From Planctomycetota bacterium (GTDB taxonomy: Bacteria; Planctomycetota; UBA1135; UBA2386), in the NCBI GenBank assembly GCA_016794035.1, contig JAEUHS010000048.1:1-58564 (forward strand): a stretch of 58,564 bases of DNA, written 5' to 3'. This document shows positions 25,123 to 32,838 of the stretch, one piece after another (positions within the stretch are counted from its first letter, which is position 1; each line of letters opens with the position of its first letter). A program made the translations under genes and the position numbers. Below the pieces are notes generated by a model. It had not been told where the DNA came from and did not search any database. It worked only from the letters and a program-made list of their open reading frames with translations.

Positions 25123-25665
25123 TCAGCCGCGCGGTCGGAACAGGCGGTCGACGAACGCGCTCGAGCGGTGCTTGTCGGCGACCTTCCGGGTCCAGCGCAT
25201 CGCTTCGGCGACCGGGATCAGCACCGCGCCGTCGGGCACCGGCAGCCAGATCGCCTGCTCCTCGTGCTCGGCGATCAGCCGATCGAACTCGGCCGTCGTC
25301 TCGGCGGCCGCCAACTGCTCCAGCAGGCGCATGTCGACCAGCGCCGAGCCGTTCGCGGCATACTGCCGGACGCGACCCAGCAGATCGTCGGTGCTGACCT
25401 CGAACAGATCGGCCAGGGCCACCAGATCCTCGCCGGTCGGAAACCGGCTGCCGCTCTCCCACCGCGACACCGCCGACTCGTGGCACCCGAGGCGCTTGGC
25501 GACGTGATCCTGGGTGAAGCCGCGACGGGCTCGGAGCTCGCGCAGACGCGACGCCAGGTGGGTCGCCAGCGGACGGGAGGTGGCTTCTTCGGGTAGTTCG
25601 GTCACGAGGCCTGTCGGTGAGGGAGGAATGACCCGCTCTACGCACCCATTGTCGCAAGTGGCCAT
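25123..25665 (-). CDS. XRE-family helix-turn-helix regulator
   Basis: A 180-residue protein. I chose the ATG at 25665 because residues upstream in the frame are low-complexity and not HTH-like. The HTH occupies about residues 35-90 (LRELRARRGFTQDHVAKRLG, then ESAVSRWESGSRFPTGEDLVALADLFEVSTDDLLG). The remaining 90 residues are a helical domain I do not recognise (FDRLIAEHEEQAIWLPVPDG). It is divergent from the sigma-like gene at 25820, with a palindrome in the shared 154-nt region, so auto- and cross-regulation is plausible. Confidence 0.85.
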   Translation of the reverse strand: MATCDNGCVERVIPPSPTGLVTELPEEATSRPLATHLASRLRELRARRGFTQDHVAKRLGCHESAVSRWESGSRFPTGEDLVALADLFEVSTDDLLGRVRQYAANGSALVDMRLLEQLAAAETTAEFDRLIAEHEEQAIWLPVPDGAVLIPVAEAMRWTRKVADKHRSSAFVDRLFRPRG

Positions 25666-25752
25666 GGGTAGCGGAAGTGAGGAGGACGGATCGCCATGGA
25701 TCCCGCCGTCACCGCATCCCCGCCGCGGTCCATGCCAGCGCCATGCCGAGTC

Positions 25753-25763
25753 GTCAACTTGAC
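25753..25763. promoter_or_regulatory. Palindrome GTCAA-C-TTGAC, possible regulator operator
   Basis: A perfect 5+1+5 inverted repeat in the gap between the divergent XRE and sigma-like genes. Its right arm is part of TTGACA (25759-25764), a consensus -35 for the rightward gene. A regulator bound there would block that promoter. The -10 about 17 nt on (near 25781-25787) is poor. Confidence 0.45.
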
Positions 25764-25819
25764 ATTTCGGCACGAATAGTTCCGATGTGGACTGCCTTAC
25801 CTCCCACCGCGAAACCACC

Positions 25820-26344
25820 ATGCTGCCCGATCCAGAAGCCCTGTTGCCCGTCGCCTACCGAGCGGCCGCCCGCGTCGTCCGCAGCCGCCTGATGGCCGAG
25901 GAGGCCGGGGAACGGGCCCTGCACCTCCTGACCCTGGCGACCCTGAAGGGCTGTGCCCCGCACCGGCCCGAGGCCTGGCTGCGGGTGGTCGCGCGGCGGT
26001 CCGCCTGCGCGATCCTGCGCTCCGAATGGGCGCGCACCGAGTCCGTCGGCCAGGAGGTGATGCAGGCACGCCAGGCGCCCTATCGCGAGCCGCGTCCGTT
26101 GCTCGGCGACTTCGTGCGGGAACACCTGCACGCCGCGCTGTCGCCGCGGCAGCGCGACGCGATCGACGCCGCGCTGCACTGCAACGGCACTCGCGCCGCC
26201 GCGCGTCACTGCGGCATGCAGCCGCGCGACTTCCGCCGCTACCTCGGCGTGATCTCGCGCAAGGCGCGCTCGGCGCTGGCGGCGCACGAGGCGGACGACG
26301 CGTTCGCCGACGACCCCGCGGTGCAGTTCCGGATCGGCTCCTGA
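25820..26344 (+). CDS. Sigma-70/ECF-like small regulatory protein
   Basis: A 174-residue protein. The ATG at 25820 is preferred; a GTG at 25787 would add 11 residues and overlap the promoter. The pattern fits a short ECF-type sigma factor. A region 2-like helix set reads PVAYRAAARVVRSRLMAEEAG...PEAWLRVVARRSACAILRSE (about 10-75). A region 4-like helix-turn-helix reads LSPRQRDAIDAALHCNGTRAAARHCGMQPRDFRRYLGVISRKAR (about 105-150). The acidic tail may be inhibitory. Conserved promoter-melting residues are weak, so it could instead be a sigma-like DNA-binding protein. It is divergently paired with an XRE regulator. Confidence 0.6.
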   Translation: MLPDPEALLPVAYRAAARVVRSRLMAEEAGERALHLLTLATLKGCAPHRPEAWLRVVARRSACAILRSEWARTESVGQEVMQARQAPYREPRPLLGDFVREHLHAALSPRQRDAIDAALHCNGTRAAARHCGMQPRDFRRYLGVISRKARSALAAHEADDAFADDPAVQFRIGS

Positions 26345-26360
26345 ACCGGGCCCGCGGGGG

Positions 26361-26379
26361 CGCGCTGCCGGTCAGCGCG
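26361..26379. terminator. Weak hairpin between convergent genes
   Basis: CGCGCT (26361-26366) pairs with AGCGCG (26374-26379) around a 7-nt loop. It overlaps the stop of the leftward lipoprotein gene. Short GC stem, no T-tract. Confidence 0.25.
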
Positions 26380-28180
26380 AGCCGGCGTACTTGCCGAGCA
26401 CGCCGTGGTCGTGCCGCATGCCGGCGCCGTCCGCGTCGGTCAGCTGCGTCGCGGCCGTGCCGTTCCAGACGAACAGGTCGGTGTTGGTCTCGCCGTTGAT
26501 CACGTGCGTGAACAGGATCGTGCCGTCGGCGGTCAGCATGCCGTAGGCGTCGTTGCCGGCCATGTTGCTGACGACCACCGAGTTGCCGGCCGACGCGTCC
26601 CACATCGACAGGTCGGCCTGGCTGCTCACCGTCAGCGAGTAGACGAAGTCGCCCGCATCGAGGCCGTCGCCACCGAACGCGAGTCCGGTGCCGGTGATGT
26701 CGGTGCCCCAGGTGCCGGCCGAGACGTCGAACACGTTCAGCGCGGTGCCGTCGGCGCGCACGGCGACGACGTCGCCGTTGGCGAGCGTGTGCACGGTGCC
26801 GGCCACCGTACCGCCGGCCGTCCATGTCTGCGTCGCCGGCGTGCCGATCAGCGACGTCGCCAGCAGGGTCGAGGTCGCACCGCTCGGCAGCACGAAGGCC
26901 CATGCGGTGGTCCCGTCGCCGGCCACGGCGACGACGTTGCTGAGATCGGTGCTGTTGCGCACCGTGGCGCTGACCGCCGAATCGAGATCGTAGCAGAAGG
27001 CATCGGCCTCGGTGCCGCTGACCACGCGCTGCAGCACGACCTCGTTGCCGGCGCCGATCGCCACGAACTGGTCGTTGCTGCCGGCCGTGAAGGCGGCGCT
27101 GATCGACGTGGTCTGGCCGTTCGCCGGATTCCAGAAGTACAGGTCGCTGACCGCTCCCGACTGCGCCGCGAACACCACCTGGCTCGACGTGCCGGCCGCC
27201 TGGTAGAGCTTGTCGTGGCTCGCGATCGCCGTGACGTCGCTGCCGATCTCGACCAGACCGGTGCTGACGCGGTAGTAGAACAGGTCCGACTCGCCGCCGC
27301 CGCCGACGCGCGAGAACACGACGCCGCCGTTCGGCAGCACGGCCTGCAGCTGTTCGTCGGTGGCCGCGGTGCCCACGGCGAAGATCTCGTCCTCGCCCGG
27401 GTCGTAGCCGTAGACATCGGCCTGGCCGTTGACGCCGACCTCGTAGAACACCAGGTCGTCGCTGTTGACCAGCACCGTCAGCGTGCCGAGCACGCCCTGC
27501 GCGATGTCGCGCGTCAGCCCGGTGGCCGGGTTGTGCACGAACAGGCGCTTGTCGTTGCCGGTGCCGGTCGAGAACACGACGCGGTTGTCGCTGGTCTTCG
27601 CCAGGTAGGTCACCGGCGCCGACTGATCGGCGCCGAGGCGCGTCGCGCGGCGCAGCAGCGGATCGAAGATCCACAGCTGCTGCCCACCCGAACCGGCCAG
27701 CTGGTAGACGAGGCGGCCGTCACCGAGACCGGTGGCGAGGCTCGGCGTCGCCGTGGCCCCGGTCACGCGCACGAACGCATTGGTGCGCGAATCGAGCAGC
27801 AGCAGTCCGGTCTGGTCCTCACGCACCACGACGAGGTTCGCCGACGTCACCCGCACGCGGAACGAGCCGGGCGTCGTCTTCAGGCCGTCGCTGACCGTGA
27901 AGTCGACCGTGTACTCGCCCATCGAGTCGAACGTGTTGCTGTAGACGTCGCCGGCGAACGAGCCGCCGCCCGACGCCACGGTGTAGGTCAGGGTCGCGCC
28001 CTCGCGGTCGCTGACGAAGTCACCGACGTCCAGCGTGAACATGCCGCCGGTCGTGGACTGCAGTGGCACCGCGGTGATGCGCGGCGAGGCGTTGCTGACG
28101 CTACCGCCACCGCTGCACCCGGCGACCAGCAGGCCGACCAGGGCGACGAGGCGCGTGGAACCGTTCGTGCGAGGAACCAT
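26372..28180 (-). CDS. Lipoprotein with Ig-like domain and probable beta-propeller
   Basis: A 602-residue lipoprotein. The start at 28180 gives a signal peptide with the lipobox LVAGC (Cys about 23) followed by a Ser/Gly linker, so it should be anchored at the cell envelope. Residues about 30-115 form a cadherin/Ig-like fold (ITAVPLQSTTGGMFTLDVGD, then YTVDFTVSDGLKTTPGSFRV). The remaining 480 residues are beta repeats of about 45-50 residues ending in patterns such as LFVHNPATG, VYGYDPGED and LYFWNPANG. These are blades of a TolB/Kelch-like propeller with W/YDP or NPATG turns. No enzymatic residue seen. A binding or envelope-scaffold role is likely. Confidence 0.78.
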   Translation of the reverse strand: MVPRTNGSTRLVALVGLLVAGCSGGGSVSNASPRITAVPLQSTTGGMFTLDVGDFVSDREGATLTYTVASGGGSFAGDVYSNTFDSMGEYTVDFTVSDGLKTTPGSFRVRVTSANLVVVREDQTGLLLLDSRTNAFVRVTGATATPSLATGLGDGRLVYQLAGSGGQQLWIFDPLLRRATRLGADQSAPVTYLAKTSDNRVVFSTGTGNDKRLFVHNPATGLTRDIAQGVLGTLTVLVNSDDLVFYEVGVNGQADVYGYDPGEDEIFAVGTAATDEQLQAVLPNGGVVFSRVGGGGESDLFYYRVSTGLVEIGSDVTAIASHDKLYQAAGTSSQVVFAAQSGAVSDLYFWNPANGQTTSISAAFTAGSNDQFVAIGAGNEVVLQRVVSGTEADAFCYDLDSAVSATVRNSTDLSNVVAVAGDGTTAWAFVLPSGATSTLLATSLIGTPATQTWTAGGTVAGTVHTLANGDVVAVRADGTALNVFDVSAGTWGTDITGTGLAFGGDGLDAGDFVYSLTVSSQADLSMWDASAGNSVVVSNMAGNDAYGMLTADGTILFTHVINGETNTDLFVWNGTAATQLTDADGAGMRHDHGVLGKYAGSR

Positions 28181-28298
28181 GGGCAGACGAGTCTCCGTGT
28201 TGCGATACAGGGTGCGGAATCCGACATCGCGCCATCGGCTCGCCAGCACGGTCGGGATGAGCGCTGCACCCAGGCCGCGATGGCAGCGCGCGAATCGA

Positions 28299-28961
28299 CT
28301 ACCGCGGCAGCTCGAGGCGACCGTGTTCGAGCCAGTTGCGGACCCGCAGCAACTCGTCGAAGTCGGGGCGGTGCACGTGCAACGGCAGGCGCTGCAGCGC
28401 GGCGTCGTCGCGCGCGAACGGCGGCGGCGGCGCGGCCGCGCACAGATCGGCCCACACGCGCACCGGCGCCGACCAGAACACCCGCGCCGGCGCCCCGTGC
28501 TGCGTCCACAGGTCGCACAGCCGTTCGTTGGTCTCGGCCAGCAGGGCCCGCCAGTTCTGCAGGCGCAGCCGCGAGCCGTAGCGTGACTTGCCGCGCGTCT
28601 TCAGGTGCGTGGCCTGCGCCCGGCCGTTGCCGCGCACGACGTACTTGCGCAGCGCCTTGTGCACGATCCGTTCGTCGTCGAGCCACGCACCGAGCGCGAC
28701 GGCGCCGGCCCGCACCAGCAGCACGACCTGCAGCCCCAGCGCCGCGTCGAGTCGCGCCGCGAACGCGCCGATGCGTTCCCCCGGCAGCGGCCGCGTCACC
28801 ACCAGCGGCAACCGCAGCGCGGCCGGCACCGTCGGCACCACGAACGCATGCCCACGCGCATCGGCGACCGCCTGCGGCCAGCGCTCGCCGAACGCCGCCA
28901 GCTGCTCCGGCAGGTCCCGCCAGGGAAAGCGCACGCTCGGCCGCGGCTCGTCGGGTTGCAT
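28299..28961 (-). CDS. VLRF1-like (Vms1-type release-factor fold) protein
   Basis: A 220-residue cytoplasmic protein. The start at 28961 has TATTCT 9 nt upstream. The central segment KALRKYVVRGNGRAQATHLK, followed directly by TRGKSRYGSRLRLQNWRAL, matches the hallmark of VLRF1 domains: a GxxxQ-type loop equivalent to the catalytic glutamine of eRF1/Vms1, then a (K)SxxGSRLR segment. Eukaryotic Vms1/ANKZF1 cleaves peptidyl-tRNA on stalled 60S ribosomes; bacterial relatives are predicted peptidyl-tRNA hydrolases. The zinc-finger and ankyrin parts are absent. Activity here is inferred from motif memory only. It is divergent from the flavoenzyme at 29029 with a 67-nt shared promoter region. Confidence 0.55.
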   Translation of the reverse strand: MQPDEPRPSVRFPWRDLPEQLAAFGERWPQAVADARGHAFVVPTVPAALRLPLVVTRPLPGERIGAFAARLDAALGLQVVLLVRAGAVALGAWLDDERIVHKALRKYVVRGNGRAQATHLKTRGKSRYGSRLRLQNWRALLAETNERLCDLWTQHGAPARVFWSAPVRVWADLCAAAPPPPFARDDAALQRLPLHVHRPDFDELLRVRNWLEHGRLELPR

Positions 28962-28970
28962 GCGCGCGCG

Positions 28971-28976
28971 AGAATA
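28971..28976 (-). promoter_or_regulatory. -10-like box TATTCT, leaderless geometry
   Basis: A minus-strand box (GGCTATTCT) ending 9 nt before the ATG at 28961, with no Shine-Dalgarno sequence between. Confidence 0.45.
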
Positions 28977-29014
28977 GCCGAACCAGCCTGCAGTCGACGG
29001 CCGGCGTCGGTGGC

Positions 29015-29020
29015 TAAGAT
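29015..29020 (+). promoter_or_regulatory. -10-like box TAAGAT, leaderless geometry
   Basis: A plus-strand box (GGCTAAGAT) ending 8 nt before the ATG at 29029. It forms a back-to-back pair with the minus-strand box at 28971-28976. Confidence 0.5.
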
Positions 29021-29028
29021 GCGCCGCC

Positions 29029-30420
29029 ATGCACGAGGTGAACAACGACACCTGGCGCGTCGCCGTGGTGGGATCGGGGCCGTCGGCCTTCTACACCGCC
29101 GAGGCCCTGTTCAAGGCGGCGCCCAACGTGCAGGTCGACCTGTTCGACCGCCTGCCGGTGCCGTTCGGACTCGTGCGCGGCGGCGTCGCACCCGACCACC
29201 AGAAGATCAAGAGCGTCGTCAAGGTCTACGACAAGATCGCGGCGAGCCCGGGCTTCCGCTTCTTCGGCAACGTGTGCGTCGGGCGCGACCTGCACGTGGC
29301 CGACCTCGCCGGACGCTACCACCAGATCGTCTATGCCTACGGCTGCGAGAGCGACCAGAAGCTCGGCACGCCGGGCGAGGAGCTCGCTGGCGTGCATTCG
29401 GCGACCGAGTTCGTCGGCTGGTACAACGCGCATCCCGACCACCGCGATCGCACGTTCGACCTCGCGCGCGCGGAGCGCGTGGCCCTGGTCGGCAACGGCA
29501 ACGTCGCGATGGACGTCGCGCGCGTGCTGCTGGCGTCGCCCGACGAGCTGGCCGCGACCGACATCGCCGACCACGCGCTGGCGACGCTGCGGCACAGCCG
29601 CGTGCGCGAGGTCGTGCTGCTCGGTCGACGCGGCCCGGCACAGGCGGCGTTCTCGCCGAAGGAGATCGAGGAGATCGCCGAGCTGCGCGACGTCGACGTC
29701 GTCGTCAGCGCCGCCGATGCGAGGCTCGACCCGCTGAGCGCCGAATGGCTCGCGCGCGACGGCGCGCGCAGCCAGCAGCGCAACGTCAAGTTCCTGCAGG
29801 ACCGCGCGGCGCTGGGCCCGGGCACGCGGCCGAAGCAGCTGGTCTGCCGCTTCCTGGTCGCCCCGACCGAGCTGCTCGGCGACGCGGGCCGGCTGCGGGC
29901 CGTGCGGGTGCAGCACATGCAGCTGGTCGCCGACGCCGACGGCACGCCGCGGCCCAGGCCTGCGGGCACCAGCGAAGAGCTCGCCGCCGACCTGCTGTTC
30001 AAGGCGATCGGCTACCGCGGCGTGCCGCTGCCCGGCGTGCCGTTCGACGAGAAGAAGGGCATCGTGCCGAACGTCGACGGCCGCGTCGTCGAGTCGCCGG
30101 GCGGTGCGGTCCGGGTCGGCCACTACGTCGCCGGCTGGTGCAAGCGCGGGCCGACCGGCCTGATCGGCACCAACAGCCTCGACGCGAAGGCGACCGTCGA
30201 AGGCATGCTCGCCGACCGCAGCGCCGGCAGGACGCTGCCGGCCAAGGGCGGCGACGTCACCGAACTGCTCGCGTCGCGCCACATCGACGCCGTGTCGTGG
30301 CACGACTGGCAGCGGCTCGATGCCTGGGAGCAGGAACAGGGTCGCAGCCGCGGCAAGCTGCGCCACAAGCTGCCGTCGATCGAGCAGCTGATGCAGGTGG
30401 TGCGCGAGCTGCGCGGCTAG
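29029..30420 (+). CDS. Ferredoxin-NADP+ reductase, adrenodoxin-reductase (FprA) type
   Basis: A 463-residue FAD/NADP flavoenzyme. The N-terminal FAD site reads VVGSGPSAFYTAE, then LFDRLPVPFGLVRGGVAPDHQ, the adrenodoxin-reductase family signature. The NADP site is VGNGNVAMDVARVLL (about residue 155), and the C-terminal FAD contact is GWCKRGPTGLIGTN. Length and order fit the mycobacterial FprA/mitochondrial AdR family, which passes electrons from NADPH to ferredoxins. It is cytoplasmic, with no ferredoxin or P450 gene nearby, so the partner is unknown. Next gene begins 49 nt downstream under its own -10-like box. Confidence 0.92.
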   Translation: MHEVNNDTWRVAVVGSGPSAFYTAEALFKAAPNVQVDLFDRLPVPFGLVRGGVAPDHQKIKSVVKVYDKIAASPGFRFFGNVCVGRDLHVADLAGRYHQIVYAYGCESDQKLGTPGEELAGVHSATEFVGWYNAHPDHRDRTFDLARAERVALVGNGNVAMDVARVLLASPDELAATDIADHALATLRHSRVREVVLLGRRGPAQAAFSPKEIEEIAELRDVDVVVSAADARLDPLSAEWLARDGARSQQRNVKFLQDRAALGPGTRPKQLVCRFLVAPTELLGDAGRLRAVRVQHMQLVADADGTPRPRPAGTSEELAADLLFKAIGYRGVPLPGVPFDEKKGIVPNVDGRVVESPGGAVRVGHYVAGWCKRGPTGLIGTNSLDAKATVEGMLADRSAGRTLPAKGGDVTELLASRHIDAVSWHDWQRLDAWEQEQGRSRGKLRHKLPSIEQLMQVVRELRG

Positions 30421-30456
30421 CGCCCAGTCGGTTGTGGACCGGCGGCCGCGCCCGGC

Positions 30457-30462
30457 TACCGT
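30457..30462 (+). promoter_or_regulatory. -10-like box TACCGT that decides the downstream start
   Basis: It ends 7 nt before GTG 30470. A candidate start 12 codons upstream at 30434 lies before this box, so a transcript from here could use only GTG 30470. Confidence 0.45.
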
Positions 30463-30469
30463 CGCCGCC

Positions 30470-31615
30470 GTGCCGCGCTCCTTCGATCTGTTCGCCGCCT
30501 GCCTGCCCGGCCTCGAACCGCTGCTGACCGACGAGCTGGTGGCACTCGGCGCCAGGCCCAAGCGCCTGCGCGGCGGCGTCGCGTTCGCGGCCGACGCGCC
30601 GCTGGCGATGCGCAGCTGCCTGTGGCTCGGCACCGCGAGCCACGTGCTGCTGCGGCTGACGGAGTTCCCGTGCCGCGCGCTCGGCGAACTGCAGCGCAAG
30701 GCGGCGCAACTGCCGTGGCGCGAATGGCTGCGACCGAACGTGCCGGTCACGGTGCGCGCGACGACGCACGGCTCGCGCGTCTACCACACCGGCGCCGTGG
30801 TCGAGCGCATCGAGAACGCACTGGCGACTGCGTTCGGCAGGCCGGTCAGCCCGGCCACGGGCGCCGACACGATCGTGGCGAGCGTGCACGTGCGCTTCAA
30901 GAACGACGTCTGCACCATCTCGATCGACGCGACCAGCACGCCGCTGCACCGGCGCGGCTACCGGCTCGAGGGCGCCAAGGCGCCACTGCGCGAGGACCTC
31001 GCGCACGCGCTGGTGCTGGCCGCCGACTGGCGCGCCGACACCGCGCTGCTCGATCCGTTCTGCGGCTCCGGCACGATCCCGATCGAGGCGGCGCGCCTGG
31101 CGCTCGGCATCGCGCCGGGCCGGCTGCGCGACCCGGCGATGGAGCACCTGGCGCTGTTCGACGGCGACGCCTGGCAGGTGGCGCGCAGCGCGCCACCGCC
31201 GCGCGCCGCCGTCGAACGCGCGCAGATCGCGGCCAGCGACCGCGACGCCGGCGCGATCGAGGCCGCCCGCCGCAACGCCGAACGCGCCGGCGTCGCGGCC
31301 GCGATCGACTTCCAGTGCTGCGCGATCACCGCGACGCCGTGGCTGCAGGCGGGTGCGGCGCCGGCGCGCGGCGTGCTGGCGACGAACCCGCCGTTCGGCC
31401 TGCGGGTGCCGAAGGGCGATCGCCTGCTGCCGCTCTACCAGACGCTCGGCCACCGCGCGCGCGGACTCGGCGACGGGTGGCGCGTCGCGCTGCTGGCGCA
31501 CGACGTGCGGCTGGCGCGCCGCACCGGACTGCCGCTGCGCGCCGCCTGGACGACGCGGCACGGCGGCCTCGCGGTGACGGCGCTGACCGGCGCCGTCGTC
31601 GCCACCGAGACCTGA
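30470..31615 (+). CDS. THUMP-domain class I RNA methyltransferase (RlmL/Trm14-like)
   Basis: A 381-residue protein. GTG 30470 was chosen because the conserved N-terminus (FDLFAACLPGLEPLLTDEL) follows at once. Residues about 5-65 are the ferredoxin-like start and about 65-155 the THUMP RNA-binding domain. The methyltransferase domain has motif I DPFCGSGTIPIEAARLALG (about 195), an acidic ASDRDAGAIEAARRNAERAG (about 255) and the N6/N2-guanine catalytic motif ATNPPFGLRV (about 305). The family makes m2G in 23S rRNA (RlmL N-half, RlmG-like) or tRNA position 6 (Trm14/TrmN). Which RNA is modified cannot be decided here. Confidence 0.88.
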   Translation: MPRSFDLFAACLPGLEPLLTDELVALGARPKRLRGGVAFAADAPLAMRSCLWLGTASHVLLRLTEFPCRALGELQRKAAQLPWREWLRPNVPVTVRATTHGSRVYHTGAVVERIENALATAFGRPVSPATGADTIVASVHVRFKNDVCTISIDATSTPLHRRGYRLEGAKAPLREDLAHALVLAADWRADTALLDPFCGSGTIPIEAARLALGIAPGRLRDPAMEHLALFDGDAWQVARSAPPPRAAVERAQIAASDRDAGAIEAARRNAERAGVAAAIDFQCCAITATPWLQAGAAPARGVLATNPPFGLRVPKGDRLLPLYQTLGHRARGLGDGWRVALLAHDVRLARRTGLPLRAAWTTRHGGLAVTALTGAVVATET

Positions 31616-31741
31616 TCCGGGCGGCTGCGCCGGTGGATCGGCGCCGAGGGCCACCGGGCGGCGATCGCCGACACCGGGTGGCCCGCGGTCACGGAGCTGC
31701 CCGCGAGGCATCCGTTCCCAGCGTGGTCGGCTGCGGCGCCG

Positions 31742-31747
31742 TAGAGT
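31742..31747 (+). promoter_or_regulatory. -10-like box TAGAGT
   Basis: It ends 15 nt before the ATG at 31763 in an otherwise featureless 147-nt gap. Confidence 0.4.
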
Positions 31748-31762
31748 GGCGTCCCCACAGGC

Positions 31763-32782
31763 ATGTCCGCTACTGCCCCCATCTGGTCCGGCATGGCACT
31801 GCGCGCGCCGGGTCTGCCGCTGGAACCGGTGCAACGGCCGCTGCCGGCGCCCGGCGCCGGCCAGGTGCGCATCGCCGTCACCGCCTGCGGCGTCTGTCGC
31901 ACCGACCTGCACGTCGTCGACGGCGACCTCGCGTTTCCCGGTCGCGCGGTGGTGCCGGGGCACGAGGTCGTCGGCCGCGTCGACGCCACGGGCGCCGGCG
32001 TGCACGACCTGCACCCCGGCCAACGCGTCGGCGTGCCGTGGCTCGGCTGGACCTGCGGGCGCTGCGACCACTGCCGCGCCGGCCGCGAGAACCTGTGCCG
32101 CGAGGCGCGCTTCACCGGCTGGCAGCTCGACGGCGGCTACGCCAGCCACCTGCTGGCCGATGCGCGCTTCGTGCTGCCGCTGCCCGATCGATACGCCGAC
32201 GAGCAGGCGGCGCCGCTGCTGTGCGCGGGCCTGATCGGCCATCGTGCCTATGCCATGGCGCTGCGGCTGACCGGCGCCGACGCGCACCGCATCGGCCTCT
32301 ACGGCTTCGGCGCCGCGGCCCACCTGGTCGCGCAGGTCGCCGTGCACGACGGTCGGTCGGTGTTCGCGTTCACGCGGCCCGGTGATGCGGCCGCGCAGGC
32401 GCTGGCGCGCGGGCTCGGCGCCACGTGGGCCGGCGACTCGGACGCGGCGCCACCCGCCGCGCTCGACGCCGCGATCCTGTTCGCGCCGGTCGGCGCCCTG
32501 GTGCCGGCCGCGCTGCGGGACGTGCGCGCCGGCGGCACGGTGATCTGTGCCGGCATCCACATGAGCGACATCCCGTCGTTCCCCTACGCGCTGCTGTGGG
32601 GCGAACGGCGGCTCGCGTCGGTCGCCAACCTGACGCGCGCCGACGGCGAGGCGTTCCTGCGGGTCGCGGCCGAGGTGCCGCTCGCGGTGACGACCCGCCG
32701 CTACGCCCTCGCCGACGCCAACCTCGCGCTCGACGACCTGCGCCACGGACGCTTCGCGGGCGCGGCCGTGCTGGTGCCCTGA
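31763..32782 (+). CDS. Zinc-dependent alcohol dehydrogenase (AdhA-like MDR)
   Basis: A 339-residue medium-chain dehydrogenase. Catalytic zinc ligands are Cys in ACGVCRTDLH and His in VVPGHEVVG. The structural zinc lobe is intact with four cysteines (CGRCDHCRAGRENLC, about residues 95-112). The cofactor fold begins at IGLYGFGAAAHLVAQVA (about 175); GFGAAAH is the AdhA-subfamily variant of GxGxxG. EARFTGWQLDGGYASH also marks this branch. It probably oxidises or reduces a primary alcohol or aldehyde with NAD(P). Monocistronic by spacing. Confidence 0.9.
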   Translation: MSATAPIWSGMALRAPGLPLEPVQRPLPAPGAGQVRIAVTACGVCRTDLHVVDGDLAFPGRAVVPGHEVVGRVDATGAGVHDLHPGQRVGVPWLGWTCGRCDHCRAGRENLCREARFTGWQLDGGYASHLLADARFVLPLPDRYADEQAAPLLCAGLIGHRAYAMALRLTGADAHRIGLYGFGAAAHLVAQVAVHDGRSVFAFTRPGDAAAQALARGLGATWAGDSDAAPPAALDAAILFAPVGALVPAALRDVRAGGTVICAGIHMSDIPSFPYALLWGERRLASVANLTRADGEAFLRVAAEVPLAVTTRRYALADANLALDDLRHGRFAGAAVLVP

Positions 32783-32838
32783 GACCAGTTCCGCTCCGAC
32801 CTCGCAAAGCCGTCGCGCCGAGGTCACCATGCGCCGTC

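Noticed and set aside
30434..30469. Upstream GTG start for the THUMP methyltransferase
   Set aside because: It lies before the TACCGT -10-like box and adds 12 basic residues with no family match; GTG 30470 fits better.
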